From the NCBI GenBank assembly GCA_017893485.1, contig JACEHZ010000367.1:494664-558663 (forward strand): DNA of 64,000 bases. The letters run 5' to 3'. Shown here one piece after another: positions 33,733 to 44,536 of this stretch; the stretch's first letter is position 1, and each line of letters opens with the position of its first letter. Source of the DNA: Hemerocallis citrina. Taxonomy: Eukaryota; Streptophyta; Magnoliopsida; Asparagales; Asphodelaceae. Below the pieces are notes generated by a model. It made no database searches and was not told the origin of the DNA. It saw nothing but the letters and a program-made list of their open reading frames with translations. The position numbers were made by a program, and so were the translations under genes.

Positions 33733-35145
33733 TTGTTATTTCTTTTTTCCGCTTTTATAGTGAACTGTTATGTAACGAGTGTGTGTTATGTAATAGGAGA
33801 ACTTTATTTGAATGGAAAGAAGGCTGTTGTTTTGTTCGATACTAGGTCCTCTCATACTTTTGTGTCACCTAAGTTTGCTAAAGTTTTGGGAGTCAAACCG
33901 AAAGTCTTTCCAGGCAAGGTCTTGGCAGTAGCTACTCCATCAGGGGAAACTTTAACCACTGATCGGTACTATGCGGATTTAGAGATCGAGATCGGGAACA
34001 AAATTTTCGGGATTGATCTGATCGAGCTGACTATCTTGGGAGTCAATGTTATCATTGGCATTGATTGGATATCGGTGTACAGTGCAAGCATCGAGTGCAA
34101 GACCAAGGAAGTAACAGTGAAGGCTCCAGGTGGACCTGAAGCCACTTTCCAAGGGAAGAAGAAGTGTTCCAGGTTGGTTGCAGCCATCCGCAAGGAGGAA
34201 ATTCTTGTTGAAGTGCAAGGGATTCCTGTGGTTCGGGACTATTCGACTGTGTTCTTGGAAGATTTGCCTAGGTTACCCCCGCATCGTGATGTAGAGTTCA
34301 GCATTACTATTCAGCCAGAGAGTGCACCCATTTCCAAGGCACCGTATAGAATGGCACCTATAGAGTAGGATGAGATCAAATGGCAGATTGAAGAACTGTT
34401 GGAGAAAGGCTTTATTCAACCGAGTGCGTCACCTTGGGGAGCACCGGTGCTGTTGGTAAAGAAGAAGGATTGATCAATGAGGATGTACTGGGAGCTGAAT
34501 AAGGTCACTGTTCAGAACAAATATCCGATTCCAAGAATTGATGACTTGTTCGATCGTCTACAAGGAGCAGCTATTTTCTCCAAAATAGATCTTCGATCAG
34601 GATACCATCAAGTTCGAGTGAAGGCTAAAGATGTGCATAAGACTGCGTTCAGAACTCGACACGGGCATTACGAATTCTTAGTTATGTCGTTTGGCATGAC
34701 GAATGCACCTGCAATTTTTATGGATATGATGAACAGAGTTCTAGGGCCGTTTATTGATTCTTTCGTTGTGGTGTTTATCGACGATGTTCTTGTGTACTCC
34801 AAGTCGGAGGAGGAACACACGGAGCATCTGGCAGCCGTTTTGAGAAAGTTTTAGGAGCAGGAGTTGTATGCCCAGTTGTCCAAGTGTGATTTTTGGAATT
34901 CTGAAGTGGCATTCCTAGGTCACATCCTTTCTAAGGAGGGAGTGGCAACTGATCCGCAGAAGATAGAGGCAGTGAGAGATTGGGCAAGGCCTACTATAGT
35001 AAAGAAAATCAGAAGTTTCCTTGGATTGACAGGATACTACTGGAGGTTCATTCAGGGCTATGCTCAGATAGCCATGCCACTCACCGGTCTGACCAAGAAG
35101 AATGTGAACTTCAAATGGACCGAGCAGTGCGAGAAGAGCTTTTAG
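33733..35145 (+). pseudogene. Element F protease and reverse transcriptase
   Basis: The protease part has VVLFDTRSSHTFVSPKFAKV, where the catalytic DTG has become DTR (GGG to AGG), then VNVIIGIDWISVYSA. The RT starts near 34240 (RLPPHRDVEFSITIQPESAP, ISKAPYRMAPIE) and includes [37 protein letters not shown], the catalytic [11 protein letters not shown] and FLGLTGYYWRFIQGY. Stops: TAG near 34366 and 34852 where Gln is usual. A short deletion near 34475 removes the VDYR part of the LCVDYRELNK motif. Confidence 0.92.
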
Positions 35146-35148
35146 GAG

Positions 35149-37076
35149 TTGAAAGAGAAGCTGACCACTGCACCCATTTTAGCTTTGCCTAGAGCAGGTG
35201 TTGAGTATGATGTCTACAGCGATGCTTCACATCGTAGGCTTGGTTATGTCTTAATGCAAGAAAGGAAAGTGATCACTTATGGGTCTAGGCAGGTAAGACC
35301 GCATGAGAAGAATTATCCGAATCATGTCCTGGAGTTGGCTGCGATTATCTTCGCCTTAAAGCAATGGAGACATTATGTGTACGGTGAGAAATTGAACATG
35401 TACACAGACCACAAAAGCCTGAAGTACATCTATCAACATAAGGATCTGAATCTGAGGCAAAGGAGATGGCTGGAGGTGCTTGAGGACATTCGTCCGGAGA
35501 TTAAGTACCATCCTGGGAAGGCTGATCTTGTTGTTGATGCACTTAGCCGCAAGAGCAGTCTAGCTAGTTTGATTACAACTCAGAGGCAGCTGGTAGAGGA
35601 GTTGGATCGGGCTGGTATTGAAGTTGTTCTGCAAGGCTTGGGATCATCTTTAGCTCAGTTGAGGCTTCAACCAACGCTGAATGAAAGGATTATCGCAAGT
35701 CAGAAGGAAAATACAGAGATTCAGAAGATGAAGGAGCAAGTTGGTGCAGGCAAGTTGTCAGAATTCCAGATCAGGGATGAGGTGTTGTGGTTCGGAGAGA
35801 GGCTATGTGTTCCGGATCAAGCAGAACTGCGGGAGAGCATTCTTCAGGAGGCACATGCTACTCTTTTTTCTGTACATCCTGGGAGTACCAAGATGTATAA
35901 AGACATTAAGCAACACTTTTGGTGGTCAGGTTTGAAGTGAGATGTGGCTGAATTTGTGGCAAGGTGTAAGATTTGTCAACAAGTCAAAGCCGAGAATCAG
36001 AAACCCGGAGGTCTATTACAACCATTACCTATTCCGGAATGGAAGTTGGATAACATCAGTATGGATTTCATCACGAGCTTGCCCAAGAGTTCAAAGGGCA
36101 ATGATGCGATTTGGGTCATAGTCGATCGACTAACCAAGTCTGCTCATTTCTTGGCGATTAAACTCACCGCTTCGTTGGTGAGATCGTCAGGCTTCATGGT
36201 ATTCCGTTAACCATTGTGTCTGATCGAGATGCGTGGTTTACTTAGTATTTCTGGAGGAGTCTTCAGACCGCCTTGGGTACCAAGATGGAATTCAGCACTG
36301 CTTTTCATCCACAGACCAATGGGCAGACCGAGAGAGTCAACCGTATCCTTGAGGATAGGCTTCGGTGTTGTGTACTAGACTTTTGAGGCAGTTGGGAAAG
36401 GCATCTAGCTTTGGTGGAGTTTGCCTACAACAACAGTTTTCAGACTAGAATTGGAATTGCGCTGTACGAAGCTCTGTATGGCAGGAAGTGTAGAACACCA
36501 GCTTGTTGGTTTGAAGTTGGGGAGCGACAGATGTTTGGGCATGAGATTGTGCAGCAGACCTCTGAAAAGATTGATCTAATCAGGAAGAGGTTGGTGGATG
36601 CTCAGAGTAGGCAGAAGAGCTATGCAGACTACCGGAGGAGGGACCTTGAGTTTGAGGTTGGTGACTTTGTCTTTCTGAAGGTTTCACCTAGCAAAGGCGT
36701 GATTCTCTTTGGCAAGAGTGAGAAGTTAGCCCCGAGGTTCATAGGTCCGTATAAAATATTGAAGCGGATTGGGAAAACTTCTTACCGATTGGAGTTGCCG
36801 GAAGAGTTGTCTCAGGTGCACAATGTTTTCCACGTGTCTATGCTGAGAGGTTACAATCCAGATCCGAGTCATCATTTGCCCGAAGTGCTGAAAGGTTTGC
36901 AATTGGATCTGAGTTACATTGAGCTCCCAGTTGAGATTGTAGATCATCGGGAGAAAGTCTTGAGGAACAAGACGATACCGATGGTCAAAGTAGTCTGGAG
37001 GAACCAGTTGGTCGAAGAGGCTACTTGGGAACCTGAGGAGAGGATGTTGAAGGATCATCCTGAGCTCTTTGTTTGA
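35149..37076 (+). pseudogene. Element F RNase H, integrase and chromodomain-like tail
   Basis: RNase H shows VYSDASHRRLGYVLMQ, HVLELAAIIFALKQWRHYVY and MYTDHKSLKYIYQHKDLNLR with its acidic residues kept. The integrase begins near 35800: HPGSTKMYKDIKQHFWW with CKICQQVK (zinc part), [16 protein letters not shown], then a frameshift after 36170 and [17 protein letters not shown] (about 36310). The C-terminal frame 36411-37076 carries GPYKILKRIGKTSYRLELPE, HNVFHVSMLRGYNPDP and a chromodomain-like end VKVVWRNQLVEEATWEPEER. Stops at 35938 (TGA for Arg), near 36243 and 36384. Confidence 0.92.
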
Positions 37077-37162
37077 TTGTGTCTTTTATCTTTTTTTTTT
37101 CTTCTTTTCTTGTTGTCTTGTTTTCCTCACTATTTAATTATAGTTCCAGGGACGGAACTATT

Positions 37163-37174
37163 CTAAGGAGGGAG
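37163..37174 (+). promoter_or_regulatory. Polypurine tract of element F
   Basis: CTAAGGAGGGAG directly before the 3' LTR. Confidence 0.8.
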
Positions 37175-37351
37175 TGTTCTAACATCCTGGATTTTTAAAT
37201 CATATTAATTAGAATGTATTTTTTTTATTTTCACGTGTTGTGCATGTGCAATTTGTTGGATCTTGTAGGTAAGGCAAGAAAAACTAGAGGGGGGGGGGTG
37301 AATAGTGTTTTATAAAAATTAATTGCGGAATTAAAAATTATCTTCTGTTCA

Positions 37352-37523
37352 GTCGACTGTAAAAAGAAGTTCAGTCGACTGAGGCGTCAGAGTAGAAGAG
37401 TATTTTGATACTAGTCTGATAAGTTGACTTAATACAGAGAGGTAGTGACTTGCCAGAAGAGTTTTTGAGAAGATTGTAATACCAGTCTGATCAGTCAACT
37501 TAAGATGGGAATGCAGTCGACTT
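37352..37523. repeat. Palindrome pairs in the E 3' LTR, U5 side
   Basis: Cores at 37352 and 37374 (22 bp), a decayed GTTGAC at 37423 with a decayed partner near 37445, and a decayed GTCAAC at 37494 with GTCGAC at 37516 (22 bp). The same sites in the other LTR are better kept. Confidence 0.9.
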
Positions 37524-38066
37524 ACCAGAACGGTTTTGAGAGAATTGAAATGTAAGTAATAAAAGGTTCAAGAGATACAACCACAGAGTACACACGATGT
37601 ATCCTGATTTGGTCCTCCCGGCCTACATCCAGTCCCCAAGTAACCCACTTAAGATTTTCCACTATTCTTGAAAAATGTACAAGAATACCCTACGGCGTTA
37701 GACAACAACCTTGTCCAACCCGTAGTCCTCTCTCACCATTAGAGAGAGCAACCCACTCTTCCACCAAGAGTGAAAACCTGACTCTACACCATAGAGTCCT
37801 ACTATCCAACTGAGAGGAAAAGAAAACAATAAAATTGTTTACAATCAACCTATAGCCTTGTTGTGATTGTGATTTTGTACGTGGCTATTCGGTCAACTTC
37901 TGAATTCAATCCAAAACAAATTCAATGTTATGTTGGACTGAACTTAGAGAACCAAGTCTTAAGAATTAGAGTGTTTGAGTTAAAAAACTTTTTCTTTTTG
38001 AAAGTAAGAACACTTAAAAAAGTTTCTCAAAAAGCTTGGGAGAGGCCTTCCATGGTGATTCTAAGC

Positions 38067-38080
38067 CTCTATTTATAGAG
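38067..38080 (-). promoter_or_regulatory. TATA box of the E 3' LTR
   Basis: CTCTATAAATAGAG, itself palindromic. The functional promoter would be the copy in the 5' LTR at 46503-46516. Confidence 0.7.
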
Positions 38081-38195
38081 TAGAATCCCTGGAAGTTGTA
38101 AAAACAGTTCTTACAAATGTTTACAAACGGATATATCTTTTTGAAATCAAAAAATCAAAATTTGAAATCAGAATTCTGTCAAAACGACTAGAAAA

Positions 38196-38295
38196 GTCGA
38201 CTGGGTTGCCATTATGAGTCGACTGGCCAGAGTTTGAAGAGGCTCAGACAGTTTTGTACAGGTACAGTCGACTGGTCCTTAATTGTAGTTGACTG
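38196..38295. repeat. Palindrome pairs in the E 3' LTR, U3 side
   Basis: Cores at 38196 and 38218 (22 bp) and at 38267 with a decayed GTTGAC at 38288 (21 bp). They lie on the promoter side of the TATA box in minus orientation. Confidence 0.9.
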
Positions 38296-38690
38296 GTACT
38301 CAACAGTTAACCTAGTTCAAACTGTTTTGACCTTTATTTTTGAAAACCACACAGTTATAAAATTATATATGAGTGTGTGTGTGTGATAAGGCTTTTACAT
38401 CAATCTAAGACTCAACAAAAGAAGATTACATTTGTTTTTACAAGACACAAAATATAATACATTGAAGCTTTGGTCTTGACTTGAGTCTTTAGTCTTGAGA
38501 GAGGCTTTAGCCATTGCCCTTGTATGAAGCTTTGCTTGATCATTCTTCTGCTTTAGAACAACTTGCTTGTTCAATTTGCACTGAGGCCTTTGTGCATCAT
38601 ACATGATAAACTTTGATACAAGCTGCAATATATGAGAGGTAGCACAACAACTTTGCATTGTGTTGTAATCATCAAAATCAAGAATCAACA

Positions 38691-38905
38691 TTCTCTCCCT
38701 TTTTGATGATGACAACACAATAGCTTACAATAATGGAAATAAATATTACAAATGCTCACATGCTCCCCCTATCAAATGTACAACATGCATAGGTGTGAAA
38801 ACATGCACAAAAACATGCACAAAGATATACACAAAGATATGCATCACAAAATATGCACAAAATAACACAAAGCAACACAAAGCTAGTTATATTCTCCCCC
38901 TTTGT
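38691..38905 (-). promoter_or_regulatory. Polypurine tracts of element E
   Basis: The tract AAAAAGGGAGAGAA (minus) lies directly before the 3' LTR. Two further GGGGGAG tracts lie at about 38762-38769 and 38893-38903, the latter as GACAAAGGGGGAG. Several purine tracts upstream of the LTR are a known mark of SIRE-type elements. Confidence 0.7.
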
Positions 38906-39080
38906 CATCAACAAAAAAATGGAGGAAAAAATAAACCACAAAAAGTACATAGCAAAATGACAAACAAAGACAAATTTATACATAGAAAGGGAATATTCTT
39001 AGTTCAAACGGTTACATAACAAATAGCAAATGCAACAATAAGTAGGAAATACATAGAAAAAATATAAAAACAGTAGCTTA

Positions 39081-40139
39081 TCAGTCTTCATCATCTTTAT
39101 CTTGGCCACCATGAGAGGGAGGAGGAAACTGAGTGGTGAACAGGTGGGTAAGATGAGAAATACTTGCTTCAAGAGCATCTTGACGATCCATGAGAATGTC
39201 TTGACGATCCATAATATAATTAACAGAAGTGTAAAGACTTCTTGGATCATCAAAAACAGTACGAGGACGAGATGAACTAGAAGCAGAAGATGGACGGGCT
39301 GAAGTAGCTAAAGGGACAGGAGGGGAAGTCCTAGAAGGAGACCTAGGTGGAGAAGAGAGAAGCTTCATGCGTGCTAAACTTGCATGATCAAAAGAGTCAT
39401 AGTGTTTTACTACATTTGTCTCAGCATCGAGGTCAACGCCATAAGCACAGAAGACTAGAGTAAGAAGGGCACCAAAAGGAAGAAATGAAGTATGAGCCTT
39501 ATGAAGCCTAGAGAAGATGACACGACCCCAATTGATATTAATTTTACCGAATATTGCATAAATAGCTTGTTGCAACTCCATGGAATACTGATCATAACTT
39601 CCTGTTTTGGGAATGATATTGTATGATAGTATGCGTGCAACAAGTTTTGAAATAGGGGTAATGGACCTATTGGACATAGGGGGTCCATGATTCGGCAAAT
39701 AAATTTTAGATAAAGTGGTGGCATCATCCATCTCAATTTCTCCTAAATCATGCCCTTCATCATCTAAACCCAAAATAAGATTGATTCTTTCGGAGGTGAG
39801 TTTCATCTTCTTATTTTTGACAGAAGTATAGATGAAAATCTCACTACCATCATTCGATTGAACAACCTTCATATTTGTATAAAAAAAATAGATGAGTTGA
39901 GGGTATTAGTAGGGTTGATTTTCTAAGGACAAAAACTTATAAAGACCACATTGTTGAAACAAAGGCATGAGATTAAACCTATCAAGATCGGTAAAATTTA
40001 CAAACCGACCCGGAAAAATCATAATGGAACACATTATGTACCATTTTTCAATAAGGTCGGGACTTCTAAGGAATTGGATATAGTCCCTAGAAGATGAACC
40101 CTCCTCTACATGAGAGGTTTTTGATCTCTTAGGAGCCAT
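39081..40139 (-). pseudogene. Third frame of element E (plant transposon protein-like)
   Basis: Starts MAPKRSKTSHVEEGSSS at 40139 and runs about 352 codons to a stop at 39081. One TAA near 39906 interrupts it between FLSLENQPY and YPQLIYFFYTN; the frame is otherwise open. Blocks such as GRFVNFTDLDRF, a VKVFY-like YFFYTN and LTSERINLILGLDDEG resemble the domain often annotated 'putative plant transposon protein' (PF20167, from memory). The tail has a Ser/Pro linker, a duplicated IMDRQD motif and an acidic end. It sits where SIRE elements carry an env-like gene but shows no signal peptide or membrane segment. Confidence 0.65.
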
Positions 40140-40296
40140 GAAAAAACAAAACTCTCAAACAAAGAAAGGGGAAGGAAATATGCCAACAAAAACTCAGAAA
40201 GAAGCAGAGAGCTTCAAGAGAAGTTGAAGCACCACACGAAAATGAAAGGATTTGGGCTTCAAAGACTTAAAATCGGCAGCAACAGCAGTAGCAGTA

Positions 40297-40694
40297 GTCG
40301 ACTGGATGATTTCTGCTTAGAGAGAGAGGGTAAAGTAAAAGTGAAAGAAAGAGATAAGATTTTAGGGTTTGTAGAAAGAGTTGATGGCTGAGATCAAGAG
40401 GAAATGTAATCAACGGCTAAGGGTGGTCAAAGTGAGTAGTAGAAAGTGAAAAGTCACCGCAAAGGTGTGCCAAAATTTGAATTTGAAGAAAACTGATTCG
40501 CGACAGTTGACTGGTATTAAGGGGCAGTCGACTTAGTCGAGAGCAAAATAGAAAATCGAACATAGCATTAATACAATGGGTCAGTCGACTGGGTACTCTG
40601 CACAGTCGACTGTCCAGAACATAAAACTCAGACAAAAAACTTAGAAAAATAAAGATACTTGGCAGTCGACTGAAAAAAACTTGTAAGTCGACTT
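40297..40694. repeat. Palindrome pairs between pol and third frame of E
   Basis: A single core at 40297, then GTTGAC 40506 with GTCGAC 40527 (21 bp), 40584 with 40605 (21 bp) and 40665 with 40687 (22 bp). This is untranslated DNA of about 570 bp between the two coding regions. Confidence 0.9.
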
Positions 40695-40706
40695 ACGAGA
40701 GAAAAA

Positions 40707-41520
40707 ATTCAAGAAACATCATGAAAACTACAAATCCCTAGTTCTCTCTTTAAGGTGATAAATGTGTCTTCCTTAAGAGGTTTGGTAAAGATGTCAGCTA
40801 CCTGTTTATCAGTAGAAATAAAGTCTAAAGAAATGTCTCCCTTTAAAACATGATCACATAAAAAATGATGTCGAATATCAATATGTTTCGTACGTGAGTA
40901 TTAAACCGGATTTTTAGATAAGTTAATGGCACTGGTATTATCACACATTATTGAAGGTTTTTCAAATGAAATATCATAGTCTAATAGGGTTTGTTTCATC
41001 CACAAAATTTGGGCACAAGCCAAACTTGCAGTGATATATTTAGCTTCTGTAGTAGATAGGGATACCGAATTTTACTTCTTACTGCACCAAGAGACTAGTA
41101 AATGTCCCAAATAGCGATATGTTCCACTAGTGCTTTTGCGGTCAGTTTTACTACCGGCAAAATCCGCATCACTATATGACAAAAGTTGAAAGTTATCGGT
41201 GCGTGGATAAAATAGACCATATTCAGACGTGCCTTTAAGGTATCTTAAAATACGTTTCACAGCTTTTAAGTGAGACTTTTTAGGACTTGACTGATATCTA
41301 GCTCACAAACATACACTAAACATAATGTCTGGTCTACTAGGAGTTATATATAAGAGTGAGCCAATCATACCTCGATAGAGTTTTTGATCGACACTCTCAC
41401 CTAATTCATCTTTGTTAAGGGTAGTGGTAGTAGCCATAGGTGTGGTCTTACTAGTCGTGCTATCCATGTTAAACTGTTTGAGTAATTCCTTAGCATATTT
41501 TCCTTGATTAATAAATATGT
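40707..41520 (-). pseudogene. Element E RNase H and end of RT
   Basis: KAVKRILRYLKGTSEYGLFY, YSDADFAGSKTDRKSTSGTY and SWCSKK end the first block at a TAA near 41072 where Gln fits; the frame goes on with NSVSLSTTEAKYITASLA, KHIDIRHHFLCDHV and STDKQVADIFTKPL to the natural end near 40707. These are the copia RNase H motifs, with the acidic residues visible. Confidence 0.88.
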
Positions 41521-41524
41521 CATT

Positions 41525-42277
41525 TTATGACTGTTTAATTTGTAGTCCAAAGAAATAATTGAGTTCACCCATGTGACTCATCTTAAACTCATTTTTCATG
41601 GTGTTAGCAAACTCTGGACATAGATTACTATTAGTAGAACCAAAAATTATGTCATCAACATATATTTGTATGATTAAAATATCATTCTTAATTCTTCTAA
41701 TAAACAAAGTAGTATATACTTTACCTATTTCAAAACCTGTTTCTAAAAGAAAAGTCTCCAATCGATCATACCAAGCACGAGGTGCTTGTTTAAGACCATA
41801 TAAAGCCTTTTTCAATTTAAAAACGTGATTTGGGAATTATTCATGTTCAAAACCTGATGGTTGTTTAACATAAATATCTTCCTTTATAAAACCATTAAGG
41901 AAAGCACTTTTAACATCCATTTGAAAGAGTGTAAAATTCATAAAACAAACAAAAGATAATAAGATACAAATTGATTCTAATCTAGCAACAAGAGAATATG
42001 TTTCATCAAAATCTATGCCTTCTTCTTGATTAAACCCTTGAGCAACTAGTCTAGCTTTGTTACTAACAACTTGTCCTGATTCATCTAACTTATTCTTGAA
42101 TACACATTTGGTACCAATTATAGTATAATCAGGAGGTCGTGGAACTAAATCCCATACATTATTTCTTATGAATTGGTTTAACTCATCTTGCATGGCATTC
42201 ATCCAAAATTCATTCTCACACGCTTCTTGTATATTCTTCGACTCAAAATCCGACAAGAAGGCTGTGTGAAATATCAT
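41525..42277 (-). pseudogene. Element E reverse transcriptase (RVT_2)
   Basis: The first block (42277-41837) has WMNAMQDELNQFIRNNVWDL, GTKCVFKNKLDESGQV, KARLVAQGFNQEEGIDFDET and FQMDVKSAFLNGFIKEDIYV. After a stop (TAA near 41838), 41815-41525 has KKALYGLKQAPRAWYDRLE and the catalytic IYVDDIIFGSTN, which is intact. A stop near 41525 separates it from the RNase H. This is the copia-type RT that copies element RNA into DNA. Confidence 0.92.
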
Positions 42278-42283
42278 GTTAAC

Positions 42284-43805
42284 TTATGATCTCGTCTGAA
42301 TTCCATGTGAAATGTCACCAATTATTAAGTCATGAGGATGATCTTTAACTTCAACAAAAGATTTTGGTAAAGTTGGACATATCACAACCAGATCAGTCGA
42401 CTGATTTACAGCAGTCGACTTCACTTCCATATCGGTCGACTTATCTGCAAGGCTAGTTTGCTCTAAAGATGTAATTACTTTATTTAAACCTGATGAATCA
42501 GGTTCATCATCTTTAATTAAAGTCGATGAAGACAGAGATTCATCAAATGCAACATGCATGGATTCTTCAATTGTCATTGTTGACTTGTTGAAGATTCTAT
42601 ATGCCTTACTCCTATTTGAGTATCCTAGAAAGATACCCTCATTATATCTCGGATCAAACTTATCTAAATTATCCTTAGTGTTCAGAATAAAATACTTACA
42701 TCCAAATATTTTAAAGTAAGAGACCTTAGGAATTCTATCAAAAAATAGCTCATAACATATTTTCTTTAGCTTAGGCCTAATCAAAATTCTATTCAAAACA
42801 TAACAAGCTGTAGCAACGACTTCAGCCAAAAAATACTTAGGTAAATTGCTTTCAACAAGCATGGTACGTGCACATTCTTGCAAAGTCCTATTCTTCATTT
42901 CAACCACTTCATTTTGTGGTGAAGCTCTAGGAAATGCAAACGAATGATTTATACCATTCTTGTTACAATATTCTGCAAACGTTTCATTTTCAAATTCTCT
43001 ACCATGATCACTTCTAATAGTGACTATGGTTAGAGACTTTTGATTTTGAATTCGTTTACAAAAATTAGTAAATTCTACAAAACCATCATTTTTATGTTTT
43101 AAAAAGAAAGTCCGAGTGAATCGTGAAAAATCATCTATTAAAACAAATGCATACCTACTTTTATTTAAAGAAGCAACTCTAGTAGGGCTAAATGAATCCA
43201 TGTGAATTAATTCAAGCGGCCTACTAGTAGAAATTACTTCTTCTGTTTTAAAAGTAGATTTAATTTGTTTATCTAGTTGACATGCATCACATAACTTATC
43301 CTTTTTAAAGGATAGTCTTGGCAGCCCTTTAACTAGGTTGTACTTAGACAATTTCGAGAGATTTTTCATATTCACATGGCCAAAACGTTTATGCCATAGC
43401 CAAGAATCATTATTAGAAGCTACTAAGCAAAAATCATTTGAAAACTCATATGCTTTTAAACACAATTCATAAATGTTATTTTTCCTAAATCCTTGAAAAA
43501 TTATATTTTGCATTGTAGAATCATAAATTAAACATGCATATTTTTCAAACATAATTTTATAACCCTTATCACATAGTTCAATAATACTTAACAAGTTATG
43601 CTTAAGTCCACTAACTAATAAGACATCTTCTATAGAGGGGTTAGTGTGCTTACCGACCATACCAATTTCTATGACCTTTCTTTGTTGTTGTCACCAAATA
43701 TGACTGTTCCTCCATCAATGTCTTGTATGGAAGATAGGAGGTTGGCATGACCAGTCATGTACTTCGAGCATCCGCTGTCAAGTATCCAACGATCTCTCTT
43801 AGGTA
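42284..43805 (-). pseudogene. Element E protease and integrase
   Basis: The protease reads RWILDSGCSKYMTGH near 43760 with its catalytic DSG, then shifts frame. The 458-codon frame 43660-42284 opens with the GAG-pre-integrase region (WLWHKRFGHVNMKNLSKLSK, CDACQ), then the integrase core with HMDSFSPTR, IRSDHGREFENETFAEYC and PRASPQNEVVEMKNRTLQE, so D-D-E is complete. The tail carries LGYSNRSKAYRIFNK. Near its end, KSTAVNQSTDL and neighbours are encoded by palindrome sites at 42396-42440. This is the longest undamaged frame of E. Confidence 0.92.
42396..42440. repeat. Palindrome sites in E integrase tail
   Basis: Cores at 42396, 42414 and 42435 (18 and 21 bp apart, both multiples of three). 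On the coding strand the codons are CAG TCG ACT or AAG TCG ACT, giving Q/K-S-T. Confidence 0.9.
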
Positions 43806-43981
43806 CCTATAAAATGTTCAATGTGAATATGGTACCCTTTTCATTGGGTCCAAAATATATTAGTTTGTGAGAAACCAAACCCATGAAGAGTTTGATTTTC
43901 CACCATAAGCAGAAATATAATTAGCAGAATTACATACAATAAGCATATATGAATTAATGTAAGCAATTCTATCTTTCGAAC

Positions 43982-44428
43982 TCAGGTTGACTGGAACCCA
44001 TACAAAGTTGCTCTATCCAGTTGACTTTTATTGTTATTCAGTCGACTGGGAGGTAGTATAGGTCGACTTATCTGAGGTATTTGTCTCGTTGAATGAGATT
44101 CAATACCTCTGGACATGCGACTGATATGTGGATTCAGTTGACTGGTCTGCACTGTAGATTTGCTTTTTTCATGAAAAGTTACAGTTTTAGGTTTTTCAAA
44201 AAACTCATAAAGTTTATTCTTAACACTAGAAATAGATACAGATTTGTTTACACTAGTGTTCTTAGAAGAATGAGATTTTTCAAGGGACTTTTTAAAACCA
44301 AGTCCAAACTTTTGATTAGATTGCACTTGATTTTGAAGAACATCATTTAAATTCTCTTTTTCTTTATTAAACTTGGATACGTTCTTGGATATCTCTTCAT
44401 AATTTTTCTTTAGAGACTCAAGATCCAT
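43982..44428 (-). pseudogene. Element E gag C-terminal coiled-coil region
   Basis: The frame starts LESLKKNYEEISKNVSKFNK and runs through a Lys/Ser-rich part to a Pro/Arg/Ser tail with ISRPILPPSRLNNNKSQLDR. The first 60 residues predict a coiled coil, as in SIRE gag proteins after the zinc knuckle. The frame is separated from gag proper by frameshifts near 44450. Its last third is built largely of palindrome sites. Confidence 0.75.
43986..44142. repeat. Palindrome sites in E gag tail
   Basis: GTTGAC 43986, GTTGAC 44020, GTCGAC 44041, GTCGAC 44062, a decayed ATGCGAC at 44116 and GTTGAC 44137. The last five give three spacings of exactly 21 bp. On the coding strand the codons are AGT CGA CTG or AGT CAA CTG, giving S-R-L or S-Q-L. 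Confidence 0.85.
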
Positions 44429-44536
44429 ATCTAAACTAGAAAGACGAGAATTTAAGGATTTTACTTCTGGTTAAGATTCTCTTGAGAAAGTGTTTGATTA
44501 ACTTTCTCTAAGTTCTTAACTCTAATCTTTTCTTTT

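Larger units (their letters stand above)
37254..38690 (-). repeat. 3' LTR of element E
   Basis: 1437 bp. It has the TATA box CTCTATAAATAGAG (minus, 38067-38080) and GTCGAC palindrome pairs near both ends of the non-coding part. Confidence 0.92.
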
